Shown piece by piece: positions 19,465 through 29,837 of a stretch of DNA of 64,000 nt; positions within the stretch are counted from its first letter, which is position 1, and every line of letters begins with the position of its first letter. Source of the stretch: Gautieria morchelliformis (lineage: Eukaryota; Basidiomycota; Agaricomycetes; Gomphales; Gomphaceae); the NCBI GenBank assembly GCA_015179125.1, contig WHVA01000009.1, forward strand, positions 248,001 to 312,000. Direction: 5' to 3'. The notes beneath the pieces are model-generated. The model saw nothing but the letters and a program-made list of their open reading frames with translations, searched no databases and had not been told where the DNA came from. The position numbers and the translations under genes were made by a program.

Positions 19465-20305
19465 ACAATTTCCCCCAGGTACGAAAGCGTTGTTGGGATG
19501 AGGATGAAGCTGTGGTGGAGCAGCTACCTGAAGTCGAGGATCAAGAGGAATGTTGGGATCGGCGGCCATACGGTGATGGACGTATACAATGTGGCACGTG
19601 TCGCACTAATATTCTACAAATATAAATATGAAGAAAGTTACATGATTGTTATATACCTGCTGGCAAGCCTTGCCCGTATTACCATGCTTGGAAGCTTTTT
19701 CAATGAAGGGCACGTTGTACGCTCCGGAGCACGCGGGATTTACGCAGTTTCTCTTGGCTGAAATTCGTCGAAGCGGGTGGCGAGGAGGCAGTGGTCGAAC
19801 GTCGTTTGGAAGCTTAGAGGGATGGACTAGAGGGTCTACCTGCATGCAGCGTGTGCGCGCTCACTGTCAAAGCAGCAGCGAAGAAAAATAAAAAAAATAA
19901 AGACACCACTATGCCCCAGGCCACGTTGTGCTAATATGGGCAAATTAATATTGACGTGTTGTGGGTGGCTATCACGCGTTGTGGTGCTGTAGTGGCTAAG
20001 GGACTACAGTATGTACACGTGTGGAGGAATTAGGGGTAGTGGTCCACGGACGGTCCATGGACCACGGTCCGCGGACTATCTCCCAGCGGCCGGGTTTTCC
20101 TGGTGTTGGGGTGATCCTGACCCTTGCCCCGCTTGTTGACGCGTCGTTTGACATCGGGGCTATGACTGGTGGGATTCTGGTATCTAGGTATACAGTGTGT
20201 GTGTGTTTTTGGGAGCGTGGCTACGTGGAAATTACGAGAACTAGTTAAGCGCCCTGCCGGTGGTGGCGGTCGGAGTGCGAAAGGAGTCCGTGATTCCAAC
20301 CCTCT
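19465..20305. other. Non-coding, contains one member of a dispersed repeat
   Basis: No gene found. From about 20136 to 20290 the sequence (GACGCGTCGTTTGACATC, then TTAAGCGCCCTGCCGGTGG) is a diverged relative of 40741-40925. A short palindrome-rich run (TCCACGGACGGTCCATGGAC) lies at 20041-20060. Confidence 0.45.
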
Positions 20306-21337
20306 CTAGGATGCATTCAAAGCCGTGCATGTTCCTTCAAGTTGTTTGTTTCCGAGCTTCTTCGTCCAATCAAACCCAAAGTCATACCCGGGTTTTTTCC
20401 AATTTCTAAGTGCGACCAAAGCAGGTGTCCCCCAGTCAAACGTTTCGTGCGCGGTTAAATCTGAAGGACCATCTACAAAAATTATCAACCCCTCATTCTT
20501 TGCGGGGATGAAACCGGACCGGATTCCAGATCGGATGAGGTCTCGCAGAGGCTCATAAAACCCCAAGACATTCAATATAACAACGGCTGCGAGAAACGCT
20601 ATCAAGGTGATGGAAGAGGTTCAAATAATGTTCACTCACGCTTCACATGCAGTCCAATTTGCGACCAGGTGGTGACTTCCAGTAGCTAGGACATTGGCTG
20701 AGCAGGTGACAAAAAATAACATCCTGACGAGCACACACCTCTTCAAACGTCCCAAACCCACCAGGAAGACCGAAAAAGCCACAGACCCGTTTGGCCATCT
20801 CCACTTTCCTTTCGTGCATTGAGTGCACCACAATTGTCTCCATCTAATCACAGGAACGACAGTTAGTGAACAGCGGAGCATGCCCAAGGAATACGAATCA
20901 CATTTTCCCAACCCGGAACCTGGCCGTTTCCATTCAACACTATGAAGTTTTCTTGATCTTTCCCAGTATGCCCGTTGATATTGCGCACTTCTTTGGTATT
21001 TTTCACCATGGCATAAGGGACAATCCCTGTACGTATAATTCATCAGAGGTGCGTTGGTATATTCGTGTATGTTTTAATTACCTGTGACTTTGGCGCCAGC
21101 TTCCAGAGCAGCGCCCGAAACTGTTCCCATAATCCCCTTCTTGCCTCCCCCGTATACTAACCCCATTTCAGACGTAGCAATAGCAAGTCCGAGTGCTGTT
21201 CGGAGTAACTTTTCACGTGAGTATCACAACGTTCCGAAAGAACAGTCTCTCCACCAACTTTTAGCAGCATGAATAAAGGCAGGCTCATTTCCCGAGTGCG
21301 AACCACAAAAGACTGCTACTGCGTTAGGGTTTGACAT
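20306..21337 (-). CDS. LOG-family protein (cytokinin riboside 5'-monophosphate phosphoribohydrolase type)
   Basis: LOG enzymes release the free base from nucleoside 5'-monophosphates and are cytosolic. Exon 1 (MSNPNAVAVFCGSHSGNEPAF) is followed by a 50-nt intron. Exon 2 has LGLAIATSEM and GLVYGGGKKGIMGTVSGAAL, then a short intron. Exon 3 has IVPYAMVKNTKE. A later exon has ETIVVHSMHERK and FGLPGGFGTFEE, the PGGxGTxxE motif that holds the catalytic residues. The next exon reads LLEVTTWSQIGLHVKR, and the last (ILNVLGFYEPLRDLI) runs to the stop at 20306. All joins keep frame. An upstream in-frame ATG at 21406 would add 23 basic residues; I prefer 21337 because family members start just before the AVxVFCGS strand. 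It appears intact. The fungal substrate is not predictable from sequence. Confidence 0.88.
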
Positions 21338-21409
21338 CTTGAACGACTTGGACCTGCGGCAACGTGGTGTAGAAACGAGTACAGCTTCGCTGGGGCGAGA
21401 TGGCAAGCC

Positions 21410-22600
21410 GACTCCGTGTGGAAATCGGACTGGTGACGTTGTTATTTATGCAGTCGATGTGGCCAGGTCGGCACATGTTTCAAGCTTGCATGCGGTGTGA
21501 TTTTGCAGTTGCGTTGCGTGTTGAGATGACACTGCGGTGTATGTAGATCACTAATTCCAAGATTTGTCGGGCGGGGAGCAATTAGTATCATCGGGTTGCC
21601 ACCGCACTTTGAACCAAGCCTCCTTAAGAAATTTGAGCAAAATTCAAAATATCTCCTATCGAGATATTTACGCGATATGTGAGCCAATATGCCAAATATT
21701 GCCAAGGGCATATATGTGGACTAGTGTAAGTAATATATTGGCATATACATAATTGTATATTGCATGCGACACGTGCCACGTCATCCGTCACTGTTGCACA
21801 AAAATTAATCCAATGTCTACTCATGCTTCGCTTCGACTGGCAATACCATTAGAGAACAGTCCACTCAACGTCCACTGCACACACATGCGCATAGCTTCAT
21901 TTTTAGTCACATTTTGTTTTAGACATGTGTATATTATTATTGATGTGGCGTCAAGTCGTTCTATTTTATTTCTCGTTGTTATTCCGAGTGTGAGCGGCTG
22001 GAGCGGCGGCCCCGCTAATGGTCGATTTGTTTACCATAATATTAAATAACTGGGGGCGATCACGTAGCAGGAACGCGGTAAAAACGCCGGTCGACATTTA
22101 CCCAAGTATGCCTGCGCGATTTGGTGAAAGCGTTGAGAATGTCCCGTAGATACGTAGAATATCGTCTGAATTTCTCCGTCAGGTATTTAAAGCCATGTGC
22201 GGTCCCTCGTGATTTAATCCGCGAAAGGCTCGTACTAACCCACATGCAACCAGCGTCCGATTAGGAAATCAGTCCTCCTTTCTGAAGGTAGGGAGGCTAG
22301 TAGTTGTGATGGCCAACTTTATGTTCACATCCTAGATCCGTTTCTAGGAGAGATTGACGAACCTCAAGCACTTGTACAAAACATTTTAGTTGCATCGCGC
22401 GACTGAATGCCTACCCAGTGTTCTATTTTATCACCTGAGGAAAAAGCCTGTCTACTCGGCCGCAACAGCCAGCGGCACGGCTATGCAGCCGGCGTGCAAA
22501 AGCACCGGGTCCGCCCTCGGATGCGCTGAACACGCATGCAGTGCGTACCTTATGTCGCAATATAGTACTGTTAATCTATACCAGCGAATGAGGAGTCAGA
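21410..22600. other. Non-coding, partly AT-rich
   Basis: No gene found. The LOG promoter should lie at the left edge. Around 21630-21760 are AT-rich imperfect inverted repeats (CAATATGCCAAATATT against AATATATTGGCATAT). The rest is unremarkable. Confidence 0.45.
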
Positions 22601-22606
22601 CTATCA

Positions 22607-23562
22607 TCACACAGAAGCCTTGTACTTCCCCTCTTCCACAGCACCATCCAGCGCCCCCTCCTTGTCCTCCTTGGGAACAGCGAACACGAGCGCGGACTCC
22701 TCATTGATCAACTGCCCCGGCCAGAAGGGGACATACACCATAATGGCCAGCAAGAGGGGAAACGTATCCACGCCGTAGAAGAGCCCCTCCGACACCGCCA
22801 GCGGGCCTTGGAAAACTTGCGAGAGCTCCACAGTGCGGTACGCATACCGGATCTGCGAGTCCGCGTGTCAGTGGCACGGGGACACTGCAAAATACCGACG
22901 CACGAGAATCCCAACGGAGCTCACGCACAAGGCGGCACTTAGCGTGCGGCAGTGGCGCCACCAGACAGGCGTAGGGGACGGGTTCCACACGTGAGGCGTG
23001 TGCTCACGCACGCGGGTGGGCGAGGAAGCGGACGAAGAGCCTCGTGAACTGGAAGAAGGACATGAGCTGCAAGGAGAGGCCAGCGAGGAATATCGGGGTG
23101 TGCGGGTGATGAGGCGCGACTTTAAGAAATTAAGAGGTGCTGGACTACATGCACACGTCGCACCAGGCGTTCGAGGAGGACGTAGTTTACCGCGATGAAG
23201 GCCTCGAAGAAGACACAGCTGGTGCCGCATGTGAGAACAACACACGCTAGGGTGCACGACGTACAGAGAGCACGATGAAGAGGTACTCTGTGATATATGT
23301 CCCCTTCGCCTCGGGCTGCGGAACAGACAGACACACGCAATCCGCCACCCCACGGTCTCAAGTGCGGTGGTTGTCTTCAAACTTACGTTGTACGCGCTGA
23401 CGATGTAGAGCGTGCACGCGACGCCTGTGAGAGTGTTGCTAGCTATGTATCTGGGAGAGAGGTGGATCAGGTGGCGGAGACAACGAGCTTTGCGGGTTTT
23501 CGGCGGGAGGAGCTCGACGATAGGGGGTCAAGCGGGGACATGGTTCGGAGGGGGGGGAGGGG
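22607..23562 (-). pseudogene. RTA1-like membrane protein, probable pseudogene
   Basis: RTA1/RTM1 proteins are seven-helix membrane proteins linked to lipid or drug tolerance in fungi. Reading the minus strand with introns removed gives TTALETVGW near 23360, TYITEYLFIVLS near 23300, a 46-nt intron, then FFEAFIAVNYVLLERLV near 23190. Next come IFLAGLSLQLMSFFQFTR near 23060, ALCVSSVGILVR near 22910 and VELSQVFQGPLAVSEGLF through VYVPFWPGQLI, ending at 22607. Between the LVR..QHLLIS segment (a stop lies near 23122) and IFLAGL, the usual helix with the F-x-x-S-D-x-x-T-F-x-I-Q signature is missing. With stop codons and frame changes I judge it degraded. The N-terminus is uncertain. Confidence 0.6.
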
Positions 23563-24145
23563 GGGGGGATGTGCAGCTGGGCTCTGAAGCCTGTGTCGTG
23601 CGTGTATCGTAATTCTGCCGATCGTAATTCTGCCGTCCACCTCTGAGATGGATGTCAGCTAGCTGGGTAAATAAAACCACAAGCACACCTACATGGCGGC
23701 GGGCGCTTCAAATTCGTGCTCCAAAGATCTTGAAAATGCCCGCCAGAGCAATGCGTCAAGAGAAGCGGCGAGGGTGTGCACACGTAGTCGCGTGCAGAAG
23801 CTCAAGGAACGCCACCAATCAGGACCAGCCGCCGTCCCCCCACCCACCCGATGTTGCTGTAATATTTTTCGTGGATGACGCATTGTCGCGGTAACGAAGC
23901 AGCCCGTTTGGCGGGAACTCGTCTTCTGACTGGCAGACCACTATGGCCCGTGTCGATTCCATCTCTGTTTGCTACCATCCATGCCAGCCCCCTCGGCAAC
24001 TCATGTCGCTCCAACGCTGCTGGAGAGCCACTCGGACTGTACCAGTGAAAGGCCTCAGGTCACAGCGTTGCCGATAGGGATGCTCGGACGCTGTGCAGAT
24101 GAATGACCTGCCTCGCCGTCCTTACTCTAGTCGTCCATGTGATAC

Positions 24146-24194
24146 TCCTTCCTCTTCCTCTTCCTCTTCCTCTTCCTCTTCCTCTTCCTCTCCT
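24146..24194 (+). repeat. (CTTCCT)n microsatellite
   Basis: About eight near-perfect hexamers of CTTCCT (GAGGAA on the other strand). No gene context. Confidence 0.9.
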
Positions 24195-24327
24195 TAATTG
24201 AAATTTTCGATAATATACTACACTGGTATGAAATATATTTATCACACACTGTTTGCGAAGGATTGATGTACGAAGGAACGACTCCACAATCAGACTATAC
24301 GAAGCAAAATATTGGGTATGGCGTGGT

Positions 24328-24484
24328 GATTCAGGATGTACGGACTTCTGTGGACATACTGAAATTCTGGTTCACCGGAGAGGTCAAGCTCTCCGGTGAA
24401 CCAGAATTTCTGAATGTCCACGGAAGCCCGTACATCCTGAATCACTCTTCGAATAGCGACGCTATTCGAAGAGTGATTCAGGAT
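24328..24484. repeat. Two overlapping inverted repeats sharing one arm segment
   Basis: Hairpin 1 has arms of 55 nt (24328-24382 and 24389-24443) with 4 mismatches and a 6-nt loop GTCAAG. Hairpin 2 has perfect 25-nt arms (24434-24458 and 24460-24484) around a single A. The ten bases ATCCTGAATC at 24434-24443 belong to both, so the two hairpins exclude each other at their bases. The stretch has the look of a foldback or MITE core; no flanking duplication was identified. Confidence 0.85.
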
Positions 24485-24631
24485 ATTGGTGCATATGCAA
24501 TATAAATCACCGCGTTTTGGGGGTTTTGAAAGCATATCGCGGCCGGCCGCTGACGAGTATGTATAGTTACCCCACTAAACCTTCGCGGGCATATATCCTC
24601 CATTCTCAGGTCTGCTTCCGAAAGAGATCGA

Positions 24632-24706
24632 CCCGGTGCATCTACACCGGGCATTCGAACCCGAGAATAACCGATAAGCACGTTATCCCACTGTATCTAG
24701 CCGGCT
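24632..24706 (-). repeat. tRNA-related SINE-like head
   Basis: On the minus strand, TAGATACAGTGGGATAACG resembles an RNA polymerase III A box, and GGGTTCGAATGCC some 35 nt further resembles a B box. The spacing suits a tRNA-derived promoter, but the acceptor and T stems do not fold as a proper tRNA. A hairpin CCCGGTG/CACCGGG follows directly. A SINE head is possible; the call is tentative. Confidence 0.3.
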
Positions 24707-25149
24707 CCACCTGACTATTCTATTGTTTGTTCGATCACTGGCATCACTTTTGGGCCAGCGCAAGCCCATATAAAGAGATCATGCGCTGGACTTCGACTCG
24801 TCAACGCGCGTACTAGAGTAGTACTTCGTACTGTTTAAGCTTAAGCCCTAGTCCCGTTGAAAAGAGGTTATGCTGGGATCGGACGCTGTCGGACGCAAAA
24901 TCTGCAAACTGCGCTAATCGGGGTATTTGGTAAACCCACTCGGAAAACTGAAATCCAGCTACCTGAAATGACTGGGACTGTGACTTGGGGACTAACATCG
25001 GATAGCAGTCAGACGCCGGCGGTTTGAATCATATACAGCCCGTTGTAAATTACATGTACCACCTGCTGTAAAATACATGGGTGTGAAACTCAGACGCCTG
25101 TCCCTACGCCTCCACCTTCGGTTCCCCTGAACCATCCCCTCGCATCCTC

Positions 25150-25970
25150 AGTACGGTGCACGTGCACCGTATGCCGCTGCCCCTCAGTACGGTGCGCGGG
25201 CGTATCCCGCTGCCCCTCACAGCACGGTGCTAGGCCGCTGCCCCTCCGAACGGTGCATGTGCCGTATGCCGCTGCCCCTCAGTACGGTGCACCTGTACCG
25301 TAGGCCGCTGACCCTCCGTGCGGTGCACATGCAACGTATCCCGCTGCCCCTCCGTACGGTGCACGTGCACCGTATGCCACCACCCATCCGTACGGTGCAT
25401 GTGCACTATACAACGCCTGTGGGTACGGTGCACATGCACCGTATGACGCCTGTTGGTATGGTGAATATGCACCATACCCGGCCTGCGAGGACGGTGCACG
25501 GTAGGCCGCCTGGCCGTACGGTGTACCTGTACCATATGCCGCCCCCTCTCGGTACGGTGCGCGTGCACCGTACTGTGAGGGGCGGCGTATGGTGCGCGTG
25601 CATCGTACTGAGGGGCAGCGGCCTACGGTGCGTGTGCACCGCACTGAGGGGCAGCGGCCTGCGCATACGGTGCACGTGCCCCGTACTGAGGGTCGGCGGG
25701 ATACGGTGCACCGTACGGAGGGGCAGCGGCCTACGGTGCATCTGCACCGTACTTCGCGCGCACCATACGCTGCCCGTCCGTACGGTGCACGTGTACGATA
25801 ACTGCGATGCACCGGTTGAGGGATGTGAGCTTGGTTGGACAGATCACGCACCGTAGGCCGCATGCAGCCCGCGGTGCACATCGCGCGCACCATACGCCGC
25901 CCGTCCGTACAGTGCACGTGTACGATAACTGCGGTGCACCGGGTTGAGGGCTGTGAGCTTGGTTGGACAG
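25150..25970. repeat. Left palindromic minisatellite array of the foldback-like element
   Basis: About 15 imperfect copies of the palindrome TACGGTGCACGTGCACCGTA are separated by spacers such as TGCCGCTGCCCCTC. Units vary at the centre (GTGCATGTGC, GTGCACATGC, GTGCACCTGT). In the right half the spacer polarity reverses (GAGGGGCAGCGGC), so the array is itself folded. At the inner edge a unit of about 125 bp containing GATAACTGCGATGCACCGG and GAGCTTGGTTGGACAGAT is duplicated in tandem (about 25745-25970). Long open frames across the array are repeat artefacts. Confidence 0.85.
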
Positions 25971-26376
25971 ATTAGAGTGGGACAACGATCTGCAAGACAA
26001 TGTAACCTCTGGCACATTCTCCAAACGCCGCCGCCCCACCCTGTAAGTTAGAATCAACAAAACAGAGCACGCAGTGTCACAAGTTGGTCACGTGACTACA
26101 ACTCGTAGGTTCTCGTAGGAGACGCACGACCTAATAATGTCACTTGATATCCCATTTCGGTCGCCGACATCGCGCGTCTGTCGGGCAGACTGTCGAGAGT
26201 ATTAGTAGCTCCCTACACACAAGCTCAAATTCTATCAACCAAGTCTTGTTTAGAAGCTATGAACCTGTAGATACTCAGAAAATTGTCCCACCTGTGATAC
26301 CTCCATTGTACGTACCAGAAGGTCGTGACACTTTCCTAGCCGTTGGTGTGGCACGTGCACGGTGGCACAGACAAGA

Positions 26377-27541
26377 TTAATATGCTCGATAGACCAGAAG
26401 TATTTTTTTATTCTCGCTGTAATAAGCAACACCACCGAGTACGTGTGCTTGCTTGGTCGTGGTCTCTTGCATAATGACAACATCTTCAGGTGCCGGTCTG
26501 ACGGTTCCAATGAGATTCTCCCCTATTTCTGTGAAGCCGTTGTCAGCTGATGTATCAGGGGTGGTTTCATCAGGTGCGAAGGCTTCAGCAGCGGGGTGCA
26601 ACATTTCCTGCTGACTGTTGTTAGCGCTTGGAGTCCCTGTTGCAGGGGTGACATATTGGGTTGATGAGGCTGAAGGTGTGGTGTCGATGCCAGCTGCTAA
26701 GGTCTCTTGACTTAGGGATGTCATAGGAGTTGCGCGAAGCTCGCCGTTGTACCTTTTGATATGCAACAGAAGTCTTCGGTGTGGCATATTCTCTGACAGG
26801 ATCTCTGTCCCAGCAGGTGGTGGCGAGTGAGGAGGCTCCATAGCAGAAGAGAGAGGAGAAGGCACCGAAGGAGTAAGCAGCTCAGTAGAAGAGATGGGCA
26901 ATGAAGACAACAGATGAGCAGGTGGCCCAGCAGAAGGCGTGTGTGGGGAAGCTGACCGATGAACATGCGGCTCAGGGGGTAAGATAGGAGCCGTTTCCAT
27001 GGCTGTTTGAACATGATTATGGTTAACACAAGGTGTCTGTGACAACACTGCACATTAATTGAAGAAATTTATCCCATAGAACATCACTGACCTTGAAGAA
27101 TGGCCCTTCTTGAATCTGGACAGGAGATAGCTTGATGCTTGGGTCGGGAATGCGATGCGTATCTTCCAACTTGACCGCTGCTAGCACTGTTGTGAGTGTG
27201 TGCTTGCTTATTGCAGCCCAAGCAAATTCATACAGTGTCTGATCGCATAACAACAAATTTTGAAAGCTCAGCTGCCAGGCATATTCACCAGAGATGCCAA
27301 GCTGGAAACCCAGTGCATGGTAGGATAACAGAGCAGCCCCTGGACCCAAAATAACTTCGCTGGCATTGTAATGAGCAAGACCTCGGGCCCTGAAACCTAG
27401 TGTCACCGCCTCATCAGAGACAAATGTGCGGCCAGGGGAGGGATGGCCGAGAATTCAGGGCTTACCGTGGATCTGCCGACGAAAATTCTTTAGCAGATTG
27501 GATCGAGGGTCGACCCACCTCTTTTGGTCACAATTAGAGTG
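26377..27541 (-). CDS. Hypothetical spliced protein inside the foldback-like element
   Basis: Not recognised. One exon (from 27541) reads NCDQKRWVDPRSNLLKNF and is followed by an intron of about 56 nt. The next exon reads TLGFRARGLAHYNASEVILG, then YHALGFQLGISGEYAWQLSF and LYEFAWAAISKHTLTTVLAAV, ending IQEGPFFK. A 57-nt intron (GTCAGTGATG...GTCACAG) keeps frame into a Ser/Pro/Thr-rich tail of about 200 residues ending at 26377. The globular middle looks like a genuine domain; the tail looks disordered. Upstream exons beyond 27541 are likely, with a donor GGTAAGTG near 27605, but no start codon was fixed. It could be a captured host gene or an element protein of unknown type. Confidence 0.45.
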
Positions 27542-27619
27542 CTGCAAACACTAAGAACCAAGTTTTGAGAAATCACTAATTTACTTGCCAACTGGGTCAC
27601 TTACCTAGGATCTGACAAT

Positions 27620-28565
27620 TATGCTGAACTCTCCTGGTTTTACTGATTAGAAAGAGCACGCATATAGAGAATTCGACGCAGTTGCTGGGCAGCAGCTAAA
27701 ACTCGGGACAGAAATGTCATGGCGGCGTGACAGTAACTCAACCGCAGTGTGACAGAATTAGAGTTGCTCAGGGACATAAATAGAATAGTGGCACGGCCGA
27801 AAACGTATTACAAAGGGACATAAAAGCAAATTTTCAGGGACACTAGGTGTAAAGTAAGGGGACACAAAAGGCATGTCGGGGACTGAAATGGAATATGAAA
27901 TGACATTATTCATTTCAGCGTAGGAGACAGGCGACTATTGTACTGGCTGCACGTGTCTGCTTGTATGTAGTGGTTTTAAGCAATGGAAGCACCTGCTTCA
28001 GATTCAAACATGTGTCTGTGTGCAGGACCAGGAACTAATGGAGCTACTGGTGTGACTACTCTAGTCTCTGCAAATTGAAGAATTGGGAAGTCAGGCAATC
28101 CATTACATAAGACTGAGGACGCTTAGATCACGTGACTCTCGCCAAACACCACGTCACCTGTATGCCTCTCACTCCAGCCGACCACTCAAATTGAAGAGTT
28201 TACCTCGCACCACATCAGTGAGGATCCATGCTGACGTGTGCTGGGAGACCACTGGATCACGTGGGTGACTCATCGAATAACACTATAGTGATATAGCGAT
28301 TTCTTCTTGGTACACACTTCCTCTTTCCCCTAGTTTTTGTTTCCCTAGGGCTGAATTCAGGGGTTGCCACAGGCTTATTGGTCATTATTACAGAACGACA
28401 GAATGACTACATCATGGCCTCGATGGAGACATTGTGACGCGAGAGATCCAAGACAGATGAAGTCAAAACAGCCTCCGTTAAAGACATTGATGAAAATCTT
28501 GAAGTGTGTTATTGATCAAGTTGCATAATGATACCCCTGATCAATATGTAGCATTACTTCCCTCA
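27620..28565. other. Interior of the foldback-like element, no gene resolved
   Basis: AT-richer than the arrays. Several phrases recur (GGGACATAAA, GGGACACTAGG, GGGACACAAAAGG at 27770-27870). Two tandem-like stretches at about 28080-28260 share TTGAAGA and CACGTGACTC/CACGTGGGTGACTC. No convincing coding frame. Confidence 0.4.
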
Positions 28566-28569
28566 CGCA

Positions 28570-28945
28570 GGACAGTCTAGGTGCACTGTACGGCCAGGCG
28601 GACTACGAGCATATCCCGCTGCCCCTCACAGTACGGTGCATGTGCACCATACTGAGAGGGCGGTGTATTGTAGAGGTGCATCGTACTGAGGGGCAGCGGA
28701 CTATGGTGCATGTGCACTGTCCTCACAGGCTGGGTATGGTGCATATTCACCGTACCAACAGGCGTCGTATGGTGCACGCGCACTGTAGGCCACCTGGCCG
28801 TATGGTGCACCTGTACGATATGCTGCCCCTCTCGGTATGGTGCACGTGCACCGTACTATGAGGGGCAGCGGGATATGGTGCACGCGCACCGTTTGGGGGG
28901 GCAGCGGCCTACGGTGCATGTGCACCGTGCTGTGAGGGGCAGCGG
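28570..28945. repeat. Right palindromic minisatellite array of the foldback-like element
   Basis: About seven or eight units of the same palindrome (for example TATGGTGCACGTGCACCGTA at 28836-28855) with GAGGGGCAGCGG spacers. It is shorter than the left array and in inverted orientation relative to its outer part. Directly outside are GGGATGGTTCAGGGGCACCG and the inverted copy of the left terminal sequence. Confidence 0.85.
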
Positions 28946-29097
28946 GATAAGGGGATGGTTCAGGGGCACCGAAGGTGGAGGCGTAGGGACGGGCATCTGA
29001 GTTTCACACCCATGTATTTTACAGCAGGTTGTACTTGTAATTTACAACGGGTTGTATGATTCATGCCGCCAGCCTCTGCTGCCTGCCGCACTAACAT

Positions 29098-29517
29098 TTC
29101 TAAAATCTACTTTGCTTCTGCTAGCTTTTGCTGTGCCTGTAAATTTGCTTGGTTGTAATCAGTGCAGCAACTATAAGTGGGTGACTTTCCGTAGCCTTAA
29201 ATTCCTAAACTCTTGGTTCTAAACCGGTTCCACGTGATAGCTGTCGAGTTTAGGACTGATTTCGAAACCGTAACACCAAAGCAATAGTGGAAATGCTCAG
29301 CAAGTTGTCATCGGCATCCGGCCGGCACAGATAAGTAGGGCAAGAAACTGCCACGTTTGGCCAAACCTGTCACTATATCTCATCAAATGTCACATTTTTT
29401 GGTTTAAAACATTAACTTCTGTCATAGCGGACTTGTAAAATGCTTCCCTGTCACCGGCTAGTACTTGGCTTGATGTTCTGCAACGTTTATGACTATAAGG
29501 GCAACCTAGGCAGATGC
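29098..29517. other. Flank of the foldback-like element, no gene seen
   Basis: Moderately AT-rich sequence with no coding frame of note. Confidence 0.45.
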
Positions 29518-29829
29518 TGTCAGGGGACCACCTGTCATTCCTTTTATTTCCTTTTATTTCCCTTCCTTACATCTCCTTCATTGTATCCTCCCCTACTCCT
29601 TCCTGTGTCACTGCCAGTGTGTTGGCTTGCTTATGTCATTGTGTAGCAGCTATATAGTTCATCGCTGAGGTAAGGAGATCCTCACTCTGTTATCTTTGGA
29701 TCTCCTCTACCTCAGGTGCACTGTCTTGTATTTACCTGCTCACTGTTGACTCATTATATACTGCTTTGGATCTCCTCTACCTCAGGTGCCACTCTAGGGA
29801 GTAGAGCACCAGGTAGAGTCGCCCTTACA
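29518..29829 (+). mobile_element. Diverged LTR-B-like LTR with adjoining leader
   Basis: It starts TGTCAGGGGACCACC and ends GTCGCCCTTACA, matching the first and last bases of LTR-B. The homology continues outside the end (AGTAGAACAGAGTCACCCCC against AGCAGAAAAGTCTCTCCCC after gypsy-1's LTR), so leader sequence is attached and this is not a simple solo LTR. A repeated phrase TTTGGATCTCCTCTACCTCA occurs twice (about 29694 and 29764). No flanking duplication was found. Confidence 0.5.
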
Positions 29830-29837
29830 GTAGAACA

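Larger units (their letters stand above)
24999..29089. mobile_element. Foldback-like DNA element, 4.1 kb, 8-bp target duplication
   Basis: The direct repeat ACTAACAT flanks the element (24991-24998 and 29090-29097). The left end (CGGATAGCAGTCAGACGCC...) and the reverse complement of the right end (CGGCAGGCAGCAGAGGCTGG...) run parallel for about 140 bp, sharing GAATCATA, CCCGTTGTAAATTACA, CTGCTGTAAAATACATGG, GTGTGAAACTCAGA and TCCCTACGCCTCCACCTTCG. Inside each end comes an array of palindromic minisatellite units (25150-25930 and 28570-28945). The middle holds a spliced gene of unknown function on the minus strand. No transposase was recognised. An 8-bp duplication fits hAT, P and KDZ groups; the layout resembles foldback elements, an inference. 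Confidence 0.7.

Noticed and set aside
25227..25856. Long open frames on both strands through the palindromic array (products full of TVHMHR, GTVHVHR and similar repeats)
   Set aside because: They are products of a GC-rich tandem palindrome that is open in several frames on both strands at once; no start context, intron or homology supports a protein.
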